Source of the DNA: UBA9647 sp963739335
GTDB lineage: Bacteria; Bacteroidota; Ignavibacteria; UBA10030
Reading direction: 5' to 3'
Assembly (NCBI GenBank): GCA_963739335.1
Contig: CAVUAC010000101.1
Coordinates: 1 to 64,000, forward strand
Length of the DNA stretch: 64,000 bases
Within the stretch, counting starts at the first letter, position 1. Each line of letters begins with the position of its first letter. Below are positions 35,967 through 44,800 of this stretch, piece after piece. The translations under genes were made by a program, and so were the position numbers. The notes beneath the pieces are model-generated. The model made no database searches. It had not been told where the DNA came from and saw only the letters and a program-made list of their open reading frames with translations.

Positions 35967-36040
35967 CGGAAATGGGAGAGAGATTTGTGCCTAGGTCCGT
36001 CTTGGACGAGACCGTCACAAAGAGCCACTCCCCATTTCCG
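35967..36040 (+). ncRNA. Candidate IS110 bridge RNA core
   Basis: CGGAAATGGG (35967-35976) pairs exactly with CCCATTTCCG (36031-36040). Inside, TTTGTG pairs with CACAAA, and GTCC with GGAC around GTCTT. This nested structure sits in the 5' non-coding end of the element, where IS110-group elements encode the bridge RNA that selects target and donor DNA (established for IS621). The assignment here is inference from position and fold. Confidence 0.5.
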
Positions 36041-36173
36041 TTGGCCTCCTGGAGTCTGAACAGTACTTAGGGAAGCAAAGCTATCCCGTATAAGACTACG
36101 AGAAAAGACGAGGGGAAGCCTTTTGCCAATAGGATCACTCTCAATGTCCACAATGCTTGGAGGAACTTGACCC

Positions 36174-37217
36174 ATGAGTGTCATCAAACAGGTATTCGGC
36201 ATCGACGTTTCGAAAGACAGCTTCGAAATCCGTTTTGGTACCATTACGGATCGGCAAGAAGAGCGTTTCTTGGCCGCTGCTTCCTTCCCGAATGCCCGAA
36301 GAGGCTATCTTCGACTCCTTGCCTGGTCAAAGAAGCAGCTCGTCTCGAACGAGGCCCCCGTGTGGTTCGTCATGGAAGCCACAGGTGTCTACTATGAGCA
36401 ACTAGCCTACTTCCTTGCGGAGCGTCAACAACAGATCGTCGTTCTGCTTCCTAACAAAATCAAGAACTTCGCTAAATCATTGGACAACAAATCCAAAACG
36501 GACGGCCTTGATGCACGCAGTATCTGCCAGTTTGGTCTCGAACGCCCTCTCAACGCTTGGCAGCCTCCTTCTGCGCAAATGCGAAGCTTAAAGGCGCTCA
36601 CCAGGGAGTATCAGACCGTGCAACACATGGCAACCCAAGTCAAGAACCAACTCCATGCCAAAGGCCACAGCTACGAGCCATCACAGGAGACTCTCAGACG
36701 ACTACGAGCGCAGCTGAGGCTCTTCGAGAAACAACTCAAAAGCATCGAACAACAGATCCGCTCTCTCGTAGAGAGCGATGACGATCTCAACAACAGGATT
36801 AGCAATATCACCAGAGCCAAAGGTATTGGTTTCATGACCGTCGTCTCCACCGTGGCTGAAACAAACGGCTTCGCTCTGATCACGAGCACCAAGCAAATCA
36901 GTAGCTATGCTGGCCTCGATGTTGTCATCAAGCAGTCCGGAAAGCGACAAGGCAAACCCGCCATCTCCAAGAAAGGCAACAAACATCTTCGGCATGCTGT
37001 CTTTATGCCAGCCTTGGCCGCATGTCGATGCAATCCACCGTTGAGGGCATTCTATCTGCGCCTCGTCCGCACCAAAGCTAACAAAATGGTGGCCGTCTTG
37101 GCTGTTGCCCGTAAAATCTTATGCTTGATCTATACACTGTGGAAAAAGAACGTCCCGTACGACCCAAACTATCGAAACCCTCTGGCAAAGAACATACGAT
37201 TGATCCCAACATCTTAA
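36174..37217 (+). CDS. IS110-family transposase (DEDD recombinase)
   Basis: The 347 residues have an N-terminal RuvC-like DEDD domain (FGIDVSKDSFEI, VMEATGVYYEQLA, KSKTDGLDARSI), a central coiled region and a C-terminal transposase domain (ISSYAGLDVVIKQSGKRQGK, then AISKKGNKHLRHAVF) holding the catalytic serine region. The enzyme recombines element ends guided by a bridge RNA. GGAGG lies about 11 bases before the ATG. It is full length and probably functional, and it runs opposite to all surrounding genes. Confidence 0.93.
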   Translation: MSVIKQVFGIDVSKDSFEIRFGTITDRQEERFLAAASFPNARRGYLRLLAWSKKQLVSNEAPVWFVMEATGVYYEQLAYFLAERQQQIVVLLPNKIKNFAKSLDNKSKTDGLDARSICQFGLERPLNAWQPPSAQMRSLKALTREYQTVQHMATQVKNQLHAKGHSYEPSQETLRRLRAQLRLFEKQLKSIEQQIRSLVESDDDLNNRISNITRAKGIGFMTVVSTVAETNGFALITSTKQISSYAGLDVVIKQSGKRQGKPAISKKGNKHLRHAVFMPALAACRCNPPLRAFYLRLVRTKANKMVAVLAVARKILCLIYTLWKKNVPYDPNYRNPLAKNIRLIPTS

Positions 37218-37340
37218 CTCTGATACCCTTGACTTTTAACACAGTACCTCGCGGTTAGAATCTTTCTGTGGGTCTTCGTCTATGCATTCAGTTGAAACCG
37301 AAACTCGCCGATGGAGCGCACCCTGCGCTCGTCGAGCTCA

Positions 37341-38144
37341 TCACCCAACCCCCCAGTTGCCTTCATACCTCCAGATTCCTGTCGAACCGTGCTTGTTGAC
37401 CTCTAGGGTGATTGTGTTTGTCGCACAGGTCGCCGATTCAGCCCTTATCTGCACCGTATCAGATTTTACCGTCGCCGTGTAATCTGCGTTATCCGTGCGA
37501 GCCAGCTTCTCCGGTATCTTGTAGCCGAGGTACGACCCGTTACCCCCGCCAAGCTCCTTCGGAAGCAGACGGTATTGTTGGACATTTGCTGTGACAAGAT
37601 GAAGATCATTAATGACAGCGTATCTCAACAATCGGGCAGCATCGTTTTCACAACGAGACTTGTTGGAGAGTTCGTACACGATGTTCATCGGTATAATGGC
37701 AAGGGCAACAAACAGCGTCACAACTAGCCCGAATGCATAACCGAGAGACACGGCCCGCCGAGACTGACCGTGTGGTGAAGATCCACTGCCCATCCGCTCC
37801 AACCGCCGTTGACGCCATCCAAAGAGAAATACCGTCGGGCAAATCACAAACGCAACCAGGATGCCTGAAAGAAGATAGAGCCGTGTTGGATCCAACAGTC
37901 GGAGAGCTTTGGTATCATATCCCATGAGCGTCATATTGCTCGCGGTGATCCATGGAAAGACCAAAGGAATATCGATTTGCAGCTCACGGTAATACAGCAT
38001 CCTTGGCACCGCGATGCGTTCGACGCTGAGGATCAAGAGCAGCACAAGCACAGTGAGGAGACCAATAAGCGCGAGGAATCCCGGAGAGAATTCCGGAGGT
38101 CTGTCCTGGCCAGGATTCTTCGAGGGCTCAGTTGTCTGATTCAT
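37341..38144 (-). CDS. Membrane protein M2' with pilin-like C-terminal domain
   Basis: The 267-residue protein has four or five spans (near 27-46, 85-110 and 138-160 among others), then a periplasmic tail: INDLHLVTANVQQYRLLPKE, LGGGNGSYLGYKIPEKLA. It is paralogous to the 48392-49156 protein. The tail's pattern of helix, Tyr, Pro, Gly run and SY/SF-x-G also appears in the pilin-like proteins at 45495 and 42295. Its start overlaps the M1' stop by 17 bases, exactly as in the other copy. No known family was recognised. Confidence 0.65.
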   Translation of the reverse strand: MNQTTEPSKNPGQDRPPEFSPGFLALIGLLTVLVLLLILSVERIAVPRMLYYRELQIDIPLVFPWITASNMTLMGYDTKALRLLDPTRLYLLSGILVAFVICPTVFLFGWRQRRLERMGSGSSPHGQSRRAVSLGYAFGLVVTLFVALAIIPMNIVYELSNKSRCENDAARLLRYAVINDLHLVTANVQQYRLLPKELGGGNGSYLGYKIPEKLARTDNADYTATVKSDTVQIRAESATCATNTITLEVNKHGSTGIWRYEGNWGVG

Positions 38145-38796
38145 GAATCATTCCCTTCTCAGTGAGGATGAGTCTTTCCTGGATCATCCCTTTGCTCCCG
38201 TCAACGTTCTTAAACTCTGCATTTCGGCCCTGGTGCCCTGTGTACTCGCCGACGAGCACAATCTGGTCAGGTTTCAGCAACTCGACAACGACTTTACCCC
38301 TGTACGGAGGTTGGATGATGATGGTACTCTCACTTGCGCCGCCGTTCAGGCGCTGGAACGTCCTCCCGAGTGTCTCCTTTTTACGCGCACCTTGCTGATA
38401 GTACGCCTCAAGCGTCTTAAGCAAGGTTGCAGACATTTCGGATATCATAGCTCCGCGTACGGACATCACGGATTGTTTTTGACGACTCTGAAACTGGTCC
38501 ACGACGCTGCTCTGCATTCGAAGCCAGACGAACGCCGTCGCGCCAATGAGGAGCAACGCCAGGAACCCAACGACAATTCTTGTGACAAGGCGGATGGGCT
38601 TGCGAACGACAGAGAGGGTGAGCGCAAAAAGGTAGAGGCCAGCAGCAAGTCCAGCAGCGTTGAGCGAGTGCCACGGATCTGCTGAGTGCGGCACTATAAG
38701 AAACGCTGCCGAAACGATCACCACGCCTGTGAGAATCCACAGAAGCATGACGGTTGTGTTGGACCTGGACTCTTCGGTTGATGGCATGTTGTCCAT
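38128..38796 (-). CDS. Membrane protein M1' (paralogue of the 49140-49817 protein)
   Basis: The 222 residues have four spans (TVMLLWILTGVVIVSAAFLI first), then a soluble domain: LLKTLEAYYQQGARKKETLG and a C-terminus GMIQERLILTEKGMIHESDN. It aligns along its length with the 49140 protein (GMIQEQFILTEKGITHVSEN). Function unknown. In this copy no sigma/anti-sigma pair precedes it; upstream is a 650-base repeat-filled spacer. Confidence 0.68.
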   Translation of the reverse strand: MDNMPSTEESRSNTTVMLLWILTGVVIVSAAFLIVPHSADPWHSLNAAGLAAGLYLFALTLSVVRKPIRLVTRIVVGFLALLLIGATAFVWLRMQSSVVDQFQSRQKQSVMSVRGAMISEMSATLLKTLEAYYQQGARKKETLGRTFQRLNGGASESTIIIQPPYRGKVVVELLKPDQIVLVGEYTGHQGRNAEFKNVDGSKGMIQERLILTEKGMIHESDN

Positions 38797-38888
38797 AGTC
38801 TTCTGCAGTCGATACGCATCAGATGAGATCGGAGTAGGTTGTCAGGCCCCAAGACCGTTACGATGTGCCGGCGTGGAGTTTTGTCTGT

Positions 38889-38943
38889 TGAGCCTGAACC
38901 TTGAATGCAATTTGGGATAATCCAGGGAAAGAAGCAAAGGGGG
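38889..38943. repeat. Direct repeat, copy 1 (about 55 bases)
   Basis: TGAGCCTGAACC and the ~40 bases after it (containing GGATAATCC and GAAGCAAAGG) recur with few changes at 41394-41446. Both copies abut an ACCTTGCGAAGGT element. Confidence 0.7.
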
Positions 38944-38953
38944 GAGCTGCGCA

Positions 38954-38999
38954 GACCTTGCGAAGGTTAGTGACTAACGATGAGAACCTTCGCAAGGTC
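38954..38999. repeat. ACCTTGCGAAGGT inverted-repeat element
   Basis: GACCTTGCGAAGGTT (38954-38968) and GAACCTTCGCAAGGTC (38984-38999) are near-exact inverses around a 15-base loop, the cleanest copy in the window. Confidence 0.85.
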
Positions 39000-39039
39000 G
39001 CAGGGACTAAGTCACGCCCTTCCAGCACTTGTTCGAACC

Positions 39040-39420
39040 CGTCTCAAAAATCGGTGTCACTCCCGAATGGTTCTATCGGCAGTGCAGTCCAGAAAAGAGC
39101 TTCGCATTTGCCCTTGGCCGCATGAAGTTCATGAGCTGGATGCTCGCCTACGACATGCGGGCATGACAAAATGAATGTCGTTCCCGAATGAAGGAGTACC
39201 TGTCATTCCCGAGAGCTTTAATCGGGAATCCAGATCAAGGCTCGGTCCTGGATACCCGCTGAAAGCATGCGGGTATGACAGATGGGACGTCGCTCGGTCC
39301 TGGATACCCGCTTTCGCGCTCAACAACAGCGGGACGTCCCGCTTTCAAGGATTCCGCTTCCTAGCGGGATTCAAAGAGCGGACACAAGACGCAAAGACGT
39401 GCGGGAATGACAGCTATTCG
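39040..39420. repeat. Cluster of CATTCCCG/CGGGAAT-type REP sequences
   Basis: The 650-base spacer 38797-39445 has no gene. Its 3' half is a patchwork of dispersed-repeat units: CTGGATGCTCGCCTACGACA, GCGGGCATGACA, TGTCATTCCCG, ATCGGGAATCCAG, and twice CTCGGTCCTGGATACCCGCT, plus inverted AGCGGGACGTCCCGCT. Units like these are widespread bacterial REP-type repeats. They form many overlapping hairpins. Confidence 0.7.
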
Positions 39421-39445
39421 TGTGGAAGGATTTTGGAAATGGCTT

Positions 39446-41311
39446 CTAATCTACATTTGCACTCAACAGCTCGTCGATTTCCTTGCTTAGCTCATCGATC
39501 ACTTTTGGATCGGGCCCGCCGCCGATGTGCTTGAATTGAATTCGGCCGCTCTGGTCGACGAGAAACTTGGTCGGGATTGCATCGACGCCATACATGTGTG
39601 AAACCGAAGTTAGATTGCCGAGGAGCACGTTGAAGGAATAGTTGTACTTCTCCATGAAAGGCTTAATCGAGCTCGCGGGCTCGTTTGTATCAATGCTGAA
39701 GAACAGGATCTTCGGATTGTCTGCGTATTTCTTGTAGAGCTTGGCAAGATTTGGCAGCTCGGAAACGCACGGTCCGCACCAGGTCGCCCAGAAATCAAGC
39801 ATCACGACTTTCCCCTTGAGCTTCGATAACTGAACCGTATCACTTTTGAGCGTCGCGAGCTTGAAATCCGGTGCCGGCTTTGCAGATTTACGCCGCTCTG
39901 CGTTGACTGCCTCTGTTGCGGATTGTTTGCTGCCCATCTCGGTTAGCAGCTTTTCGAGCGCAGCGAGCGCCTGATCATCGTGTTTCATCGCCAGACCCTG
40001 GGTCAGCCATTTGATCGCCTCGCCTTTGTTTCCCTTCTCTCGCAAGGCGTAACCAAGCTGATAGAGAGCGGTCGGATAGCTGTTCTTCACCGCGTAGTCG
40101 ATGGACTCTCTGAAGAATTTCTCCGCGTTGTCATACTCTTTGAGTTCATAATAAGCCTGTCCGAGTTTTCGGGCAAGAAAACCGCTCCCGTACTCCTTGG
40201 CGACCTGGACAAGTCTTTCAGCGGGAATCGAGAATCCATGAATCAGTGTTCCTTCGACAAAATCTTTCGTGCAAACCTTGTACGCCCCTCCAAGACATTG
40301 CAGCGCGACCTGTATGTTGTGTAATGAATCGAGGCAGAACACGCCGATCTCTCCCAGCACTCTTGGATCCTTTTCGCCAAGGAGCCCCTCGGCATATGCG
40401 GGCACCTTGTCGCGATGTGTCCGCGTCAAACTATTGAAGATCGCGAGCTGCGCCGTTTGCCTCGTGTACTTGTCACTGGTGATGTTCTTTGACAGTATCC
40501 AGCGCGCTAACGATTCTGCTGAATCCGGTTTTTCCGCGCCGAGAGCCCACAGAAGTTCTCGATAGGCACCTTCGCGTAGTTCGCTGCTCGTGCTGAGACG
40601 AATTGCTTTCCAATAGAGATCTTCTTTCTCGCCGAGGGCCTTTGCTTTCCTCGCCAGTTCCAGCATCACCATCGTCGCGCTGGAGGATGTGGAATCTCGT
40701 TGAAGCAGCTGTTTCCTCACTCTGAGAGCTTCATCTTCTTTTCCCATTTGTTCGTATGTGCTCGCAAGATAAGAGTAAGCTGATGCAAATTCGGGGTCAG
40801 CGTCGATTGCCCTGGAGTAGTTCTTCACCGCCTCTTCATTGTCACCTTTTCTGCTGCTCACCGAGGCCAAGCCCATATATGCCCAGGTGAATCTCGGTTC
40901 AATTTGAACCGCCCTTTCGTAAAACGACCAAGCCTTTCTTTGTCCAACTGTATCGCGTTGCGCCGATTGATACCATTTCCCCATGAGATAGCTAAACACT
41001 GGACTTTGAGGCTCCTTGTCCAACAAGGCCTGCATGATTGGCTTTATGCTGTCGAGCTTGCTGTACAAGTAGGTCTCATAATCACCAAAGAGATCTGCGG
41101 CATCGGAGAATTGCTTCAGCGCTTGAGATTTCTCTCCTTTCTTGAGCAGATCCATTCCTTTCTTGTAATGATCTTGCCCCAGGGCGAACACAGAGTCAGC
41201 CGCAGCCTTATCTTGAGCCACGAGAGAGTCATGCGACATGACAAAGAACAGACTGAATGTGAGCAGAAGGCGTGCGCACAGAGAACGGAAGGTTATTTGC
41301 CGATCTTGCAT
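39446..41311 (-). CDS. Periplasmic TPR protein with C-terminal TlpA-like thioredoxin domain
   Basis: ATG 41311 has a strong GAGGAGG site about six bases ahead and opens a signal peptide (CARLLLTFSLFFVMSHDSLV), so the longer open frame was rejected. The 621 residues comprise tandem TPRs (about 30-440, e.g. AWAYMG- and ASAYSYLAS-type helices) and a TlpA/AlkyI-like redoxin (about 480-615) with the active site FWATWCGPC. Such proteins reduce or shuffle periplasmic disulphides. It stands alone between repeat-rich spacers, before the TonB gene. Confidence 0.82.
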   Translation of the reverse strand: MQDRQITFRSLCARLLLTFSLFFVMSHDSLVAQDKAAADSVFALGQDHYKKGMDLLKKGEKSQALKQFSDAADLFGDYETYLYSKLDSIKPIMQALLDKEPQSPVFSYLMGKWYQSAQRDTVGQRKAWSFYERAVQIEPRFTWAYMGLASVSSRKGDNEEAVKNYSRAIDADPEFASAYSYLASTYEQMGKEDEALRVRKQLLQRDSTSSSATMVMLELARKAKALGEKEDLYWKAIRLSTSSELREGAYRELLWALGAEKPDSAESLARWILSKNITSDKYTRQTAQLAIFNSLTRTHRDKVPAYAEGLLGEKDPRVLGEIGVFCLDSLHNIQVALQCLGGAYKVCTKDFVEGTLIHGFSIPAERLVQVAKEYGSGFLARKLGQAYYELKEYDNAEKFFRESIDYAVKNSYPTALYQLGYALREKGNKGEAIKWLTQGLAMKHDDQALAALEKLLTEMGSKQSATEAVNAERRKSAKPAPDFKLATLKSDTVQLSKLKGKVVMLDFWATWCGPCVSELPNLAKLYKKYADNPKILFFSIDTNEPASSIKPFMEKYNYSFNVLLGNLTSVSHMYGVDAIPTKFLVDQSGRIQFKHIGGGPDPKVIDELSKEIDELLSANVD

Positions 41312-41393
41312 AGAGCCTCCTCTATTGTGCAAACCCAAGTTGCTGCTGCCTGAGCGTTTCCAAAACGAAGTGTCGAGGAGAAGTTCTCCTTGC

Positions 41394-41446
41394 TGAGCCT
41401 GAACCCCGAATGTAATCTGAGATAATCCGGGCAAAGAAGCAAAGGG
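41394..41446. repeat. Direct repeat, copy 2 (about 53 bases)
   Basis: Second copy of the 38889-38943 sequence: TGAGCCTGAACC, then GATAATCCGG and AAAGAAGCAAAGGGG, again next to an ACCTTGCGAAGGT element. Confidence 0.7.
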
Positions 41447-41453
41447 GCCGTGG

Positions 41454-41502
41454 GAACCTTGCGAAGGGTCAGTGGATCAGCTGGGAAAACCTTCGTAAGG
41501 TC
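41454..41502. repeat. ACCTTGCGAAGGT inverted-repeat element
   Basis: GAACCTTGCGAAGGGTC and AAAACCTTCGTAAGGTC face each other, 14 bases beyond the stop of the TonB-domain gene at 41516. Confidence 0.75.
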
Positions 41503-41515
41503 ACGGGTGCCTGTC

Positions 41516-42187
41516 TTAGTGTAGGGCAAGCTTGAAGTCGATGGGAACCGGGACCGCAACGGCCACTGGCTTTCCCTTCACTTTCGCTGGCTTGAATTTG
41601 AAAAACTGGACAGCTTCCAGAGCGGCACGGTTCAAGTCGTCACGAACCCCTTCAGTGATATTGGCGGCCAGAACATCTCCTTCTTCATTTACCTGCACGA
41701 GCAGCATCACGGTCCCTTCAACCTTTTCTTGGAGAGCGCCCGGGGGGTAGACAGGCTGAGTTTTCTGGATTGGCGTGGCATCTTCATCGATCACAAACTG
41801 GCCCAGCGGTTTGTGATCCCATGTTATCGGTTTGTCGTCTGGCTTGCCCGACTTCAGGATGAACCCCGCGTACACTCCACCTCTGCTTATGCCAAAGTTC
41901 TTCGCAACCAACGGCCTGTAATGTGGATGCACGACACGAATGGTATAGGTACCGGGTTTCCAACCTGAGACTTCGAATTCTCCCTGCTCGTTTGTGTATG
42001 CTACCCAGTTAGTGCCATCAATGGAAACTTTGGCGGCGCTGATTCGTGATCTGGACACGAAGTCGACTACCATGCCCTTGAGGTATGGCTCTCTCAATTG
42101 TTTTTGGTTGCCGGCCGTCCCTTGCTGCCCCATTGCGGGTCCGAAACCGCAACATAGAAGCATCATCATAAAGAAAGATTTCTTCAT
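41516..42187 (-). CDS. Secreted protein with regulatory beta-sandwich and TonB C-terminal domain
   Basis: The 223 residues hold a signal peptide (MMMLLCCGFGPAMG), a carboxypeptidase-regulatory-like domain (YLKGMVVDFVSRSRISAAKV, EVSGWKPGTYTIRVVHPHYR) and a TonB C-terminal domain (TQPVYPPGALQEKVEGTVML, ALEAVQFFKFKPAKVKGKPV). Architecture matches the module 2 TonB protein. It follows the CHASE2-like gene of module 3 on the same strand after about 105 bases containing a repeat element, so its own promoter is possible. Confidence 0.75.
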   Translation of the reverse strand: MKKSFFMMMLLCCGFGPAMGQQGTAGNQKQLREPYLKGMVVDFVSRSRISAAKVSIDGTNWVAYTNEQGEFEVSGWKPGTYTIRVVHPHYRPLVAKNFGISRGGVYAGFILKSGKPDDKPITWDHKPLGQFVIDEDATPIQKTQPVYPPGALQEKVEGTVMLLVQVNEEGDVLAANITEGVRDDLNRAALEAVQFFKFKPAKVKGKPVAVAVPVPIDFKLALH

Positions 42188-42237
42188 TGCTTTGATCCTC
42201 CTGCCTGCTAAATTTTGATTGGACTATGTTCCCTCAG

Positions 42238-42282
42238 AAAACCTTACGAAGGTCATGGCAGAGCGTGGAAACCTTCGCAGGC
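42238..42282. repeat. ACCTTGCGAAGGT inverted-repeat element
   Basis: AAAACCTTACGAAGGTC and GAAACCTTCGCAGGCTGCC face each other a few bases after the stop of the gene ending at 42295. Confidence 0.7.
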
Positions 42283-42294
42283 TGCCCAGGCCCG

Positions 42295-44221
42295 CTAGTT
42301 GATGATCTGCAGAACGTTGCGATTCTCTGTGATCCTAATCCGTACGCGCACTGAATCGGATCCGTGAAGAACCTTCCCGACTCCGGTGATGACACAGTTG
42401 TCCTTCTGAACGGATTCGATAAAGTAGAATGCGTCTTTCTCCGGCACGGGGGCGATATCCTTCATCGTGATGCCGCTGAAACTTTTCCCGCCCCCGCCTT
42501 CAGAGGAGGGTTTCTGATAGAAATATCGCGCACGTGCAGCAAGGCTTTGCAGATCCTGAATGATCACATTTCGGGTATCCTCAGCCGGATTTGCCCGCAG
42601 CATACTGAAGCCGATGTACAGCACGATTGCGGCAAGAACAACGCCAAGGACGACCTTCAAACTGACTTTCCTCTGTTCCTCATGCTCCCCGCTCATGACC
42701 ACGATCGTGGGGAACACGATCACCGCAATCCCGATCGAGAGAAGAGGATAGAAAATGTCGATGATGATATTCAGACTATCATATAGATATGACCCAAAGA
42801 CGAGAGTGCAGACTGCCAGCACGAACATGAGTAAGATCGCCGCGAGCGGACGGAACCGGTAAGCGAAGAACCCGGCAAGCGCAAGGCAAGCAAGCGATAG
42901 CCAGAGATACCCAGACGCGGGCTTCTTCATGAGGTCCCCTCGCAGAGCACTCTCCAGCCCAACTGCATAAGCTCTATCCGGCAGATAGGGCCCCACTGCA
43001 CGGCCGTAGTTGCCCGCCAGCAAAACGATTTTGTCCTTCACTTTCCATTCGAGTGTCTTTTGGCCAAATGGTAACCACGGTGACTCGACATCACTGGCCC
43101 AGTGATAGGTGTAGTATCCCAGGGTGTCGTAAGCTTTCATGGGCCCGACATACTTCGTCATTTGAAATCCACGTACCTGGATCTCCGCCGCCGACAACCA
43201 TTCCAATTCGCCATGATCCTCCGCGATGCACATAGAAATCTGGGCCCATAGAACCTGTGTACCGATCGAGAGCGTATACCCATCCTTTCTTGGTCGTCGG
43301 GATTCTGTAGTCTCCGAACTCAATTACTTCATATCCAACCCGCCGTCCAAATTCATAGTATGGGTAGTTGTGATACTTCCCCAGCAATGGCAAGGCAAGG
43401 TCGAAATGCCACAGACGACTCAAGAATGGCCCCCTCCACAGTTCATTAGATGCAGTCGTATAGGGTGCCACCGATGGCCAGGGCACACCTAGAGAATCAG
43501 CAATTTTGGACGGACTCTCAGGATACGATTCAAACGGGATCCCCCACACAACAATCCCGCTCTTTTCGATTTGCCTCAGCAGTGGAAACACGCCCTTGCC
43601 CTCCGGCGGGAACTTCGGCAGCGTGATAAGGACAGCTTTAGCACCGGCGCTCTTGAGATCAGTCACGACTTTGAGAAGGTCACGAAGATATTGATCCGCA
43701 TCGTTGCTCGGCGTAAGGTACAACAACTGCGCTACCTTCGAGAAAGCCAGGTTGACATGCTCAACGCCACGCAGCTGCAGCACAACCTCGTAAAGATGAC
43801 CATTGACATCATCATCGTCAATCGCATTGAATCGTGACAGGAAGACACTAAGAAGAAGAATCGCCGCGCCAGTGATGATTGTCATGCCGATTCGGCCAAA
43901 GAGCCACGTGCGAAGTTTCCAGACTATGCGGTCTCGACCAGGTTTGGACTCTTCCCCGAAGAAGAAGCCCAGAGACTTCGGTAGGATATTCCGCTCGTAA
44001 AGGCCGCGAAGAACAGCCACGAGAAGAGGCACCATGCAGATTCCAGAAAAAATGAGCAGAAGCCAGAAGATCCATCTTGTGTCTATGCCCATGCTGAAAC
44101 TCATACGTGTGTATTGTATAGCGATGGGCCTGCTCGCCAGAATACTCAGTAGGGCAAAAAGCAACCCGAGGAGGAAGTATCCAGCGAGTGACCGGAACGA
44201 TTTGCCTGATTTCTTTTCCAT
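42295..44221 (-). CDS. CHASE2-like sensor fused to a pilin-like C-terminal domain (module 3; one frameshift in the sequence)
   Basis: The first ~330 residues (to about 43230) parallel the module 1 sensor: three N-terminal spans, LLKVVTDLKSAGAKAVLITL and VIEFGDYRIPTTKKGWVYAL. A neighbouring frame then gives the rest: KDKIVLLAGNYGRAVGPYLP, three C-terminal spans, and an added tail (VVLGVVLAAIVLYIGFSMLR, then YFYQKPSSEGGGGKSFSGIT) homologous to the pilin-like protein at 45495. The sensor-pilin fusion is unusual. A single frame change near 43225-43240 unites about 640 residues. It follows anti-sigma 3 by 32 bases. Confidence 0.6.
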
Positions 44222-44253
44222 TGATTCGACTCCCTTTAATCTTAACTGAGTCT

Positions 44254-44634
44254 CTATCTTGGTAGAATCAGTTCTTGAGGTGCACCTTCGGAAGAACGCT
44301 CCACTTTGACGTTAGCAGAGAACAACATCGCCACGATCAGAGTCACCATGGCAATCAGCACAAAGGTTGAAATCGGGGAACGAGATCTTGACGACCGATA
44401 CATCTGATGTGCAGGTTCTCGATCCGCCACGTACGATCGCAGACTTTTCGCTGGTGCAAAAGACTCCTTCGGCTTCGTTGCGGTGATGTCCACCTGAAGT
44501 CTCCACGAGGCCTTCAGGAATTCCCGGCACTTGGTGCAGGAGCCAAGATGAGCGAAGAGCTCTTGCTCGGCTTCAGGTCCCAACTCATGGTCAATGAATT
44601 GGCTGGCGAGTTGCTGATAATCATCGTGGTTCAT
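44254..44634 (-). CDS. Zinc-finger anti-sigma factor (module 3)
   Basis: A 126-residue ZAS protein. The first zinc ligand is H3 (MNHDDYQ) rather than Cys, followed by H-x3-C-x2-C in FAHLGSCTKCREF; one span near 87-108 (ISTFVLIAMVTLIVAMLFS). A repeat block of about 120 bases separates it from sigma 3, unlike modules 1, 2 and 5. It is followed by the CHASE2-like sensor. Confidence 0.8.
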   Translation of the reverse strand: MNHDDYQQLASQFIDHELGPEAEQELFAHLGSCTKCREFLKASWRLQVDITATKPKESFAPAKSLRSYVADREPAHQMYRSSRSRSPISTFVLIAMVTLIVAMLFSANVKVERSSEGAPQELILPR

Positions 44635-44679
44635 GGTGCTACCCTCATGTAGGAAATTCTCTCCTCTTGTCAGACCCCC

Positions 44680-44800
44680 TCCTGCCTCCCCCTTATCCCG
44701 CTAGAAAACAGCGGGACGCGAAAACGCGGACGGGGAGAGAGTGTCTGCTTGCTGCGGGGCGCATCGTCTCCTCCCCTCCTAGGGGAGGACGAAGGAGGGG
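44680..44800. repeat. Repeat block between anti-sigma 3 and sigma 3
   Basis: Contains hairpins CCCGCT/AGCGGG and TCCTCCCC-TCCTA-GGGGAGGA. Read on the other strand it resembles the spacer between anti-sigma 4 and sigma 4 (CTTCGTCCTCCCCT, AGGGGAGGA, GCAGACACTCTC), so the same repeat is inserted at the same place in two modules in opposite orientation. Confidence 0.7.

Larger units (their letters stand above)
35967..37217 (+). mobile_element. IS110-family insertion element (ends approximate)
   Basis: A DEDD transposase gene is preceded by about 200 structured non-coding bases. IS110 elements lack obvious terminal inverted repeats, so exact ends cannot be read from one copy; the right end must lie before 37340. 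It lies between the paralogues of two genes that are adjacent elsewhere in the window (48355/48392). Confidence 0.75.
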
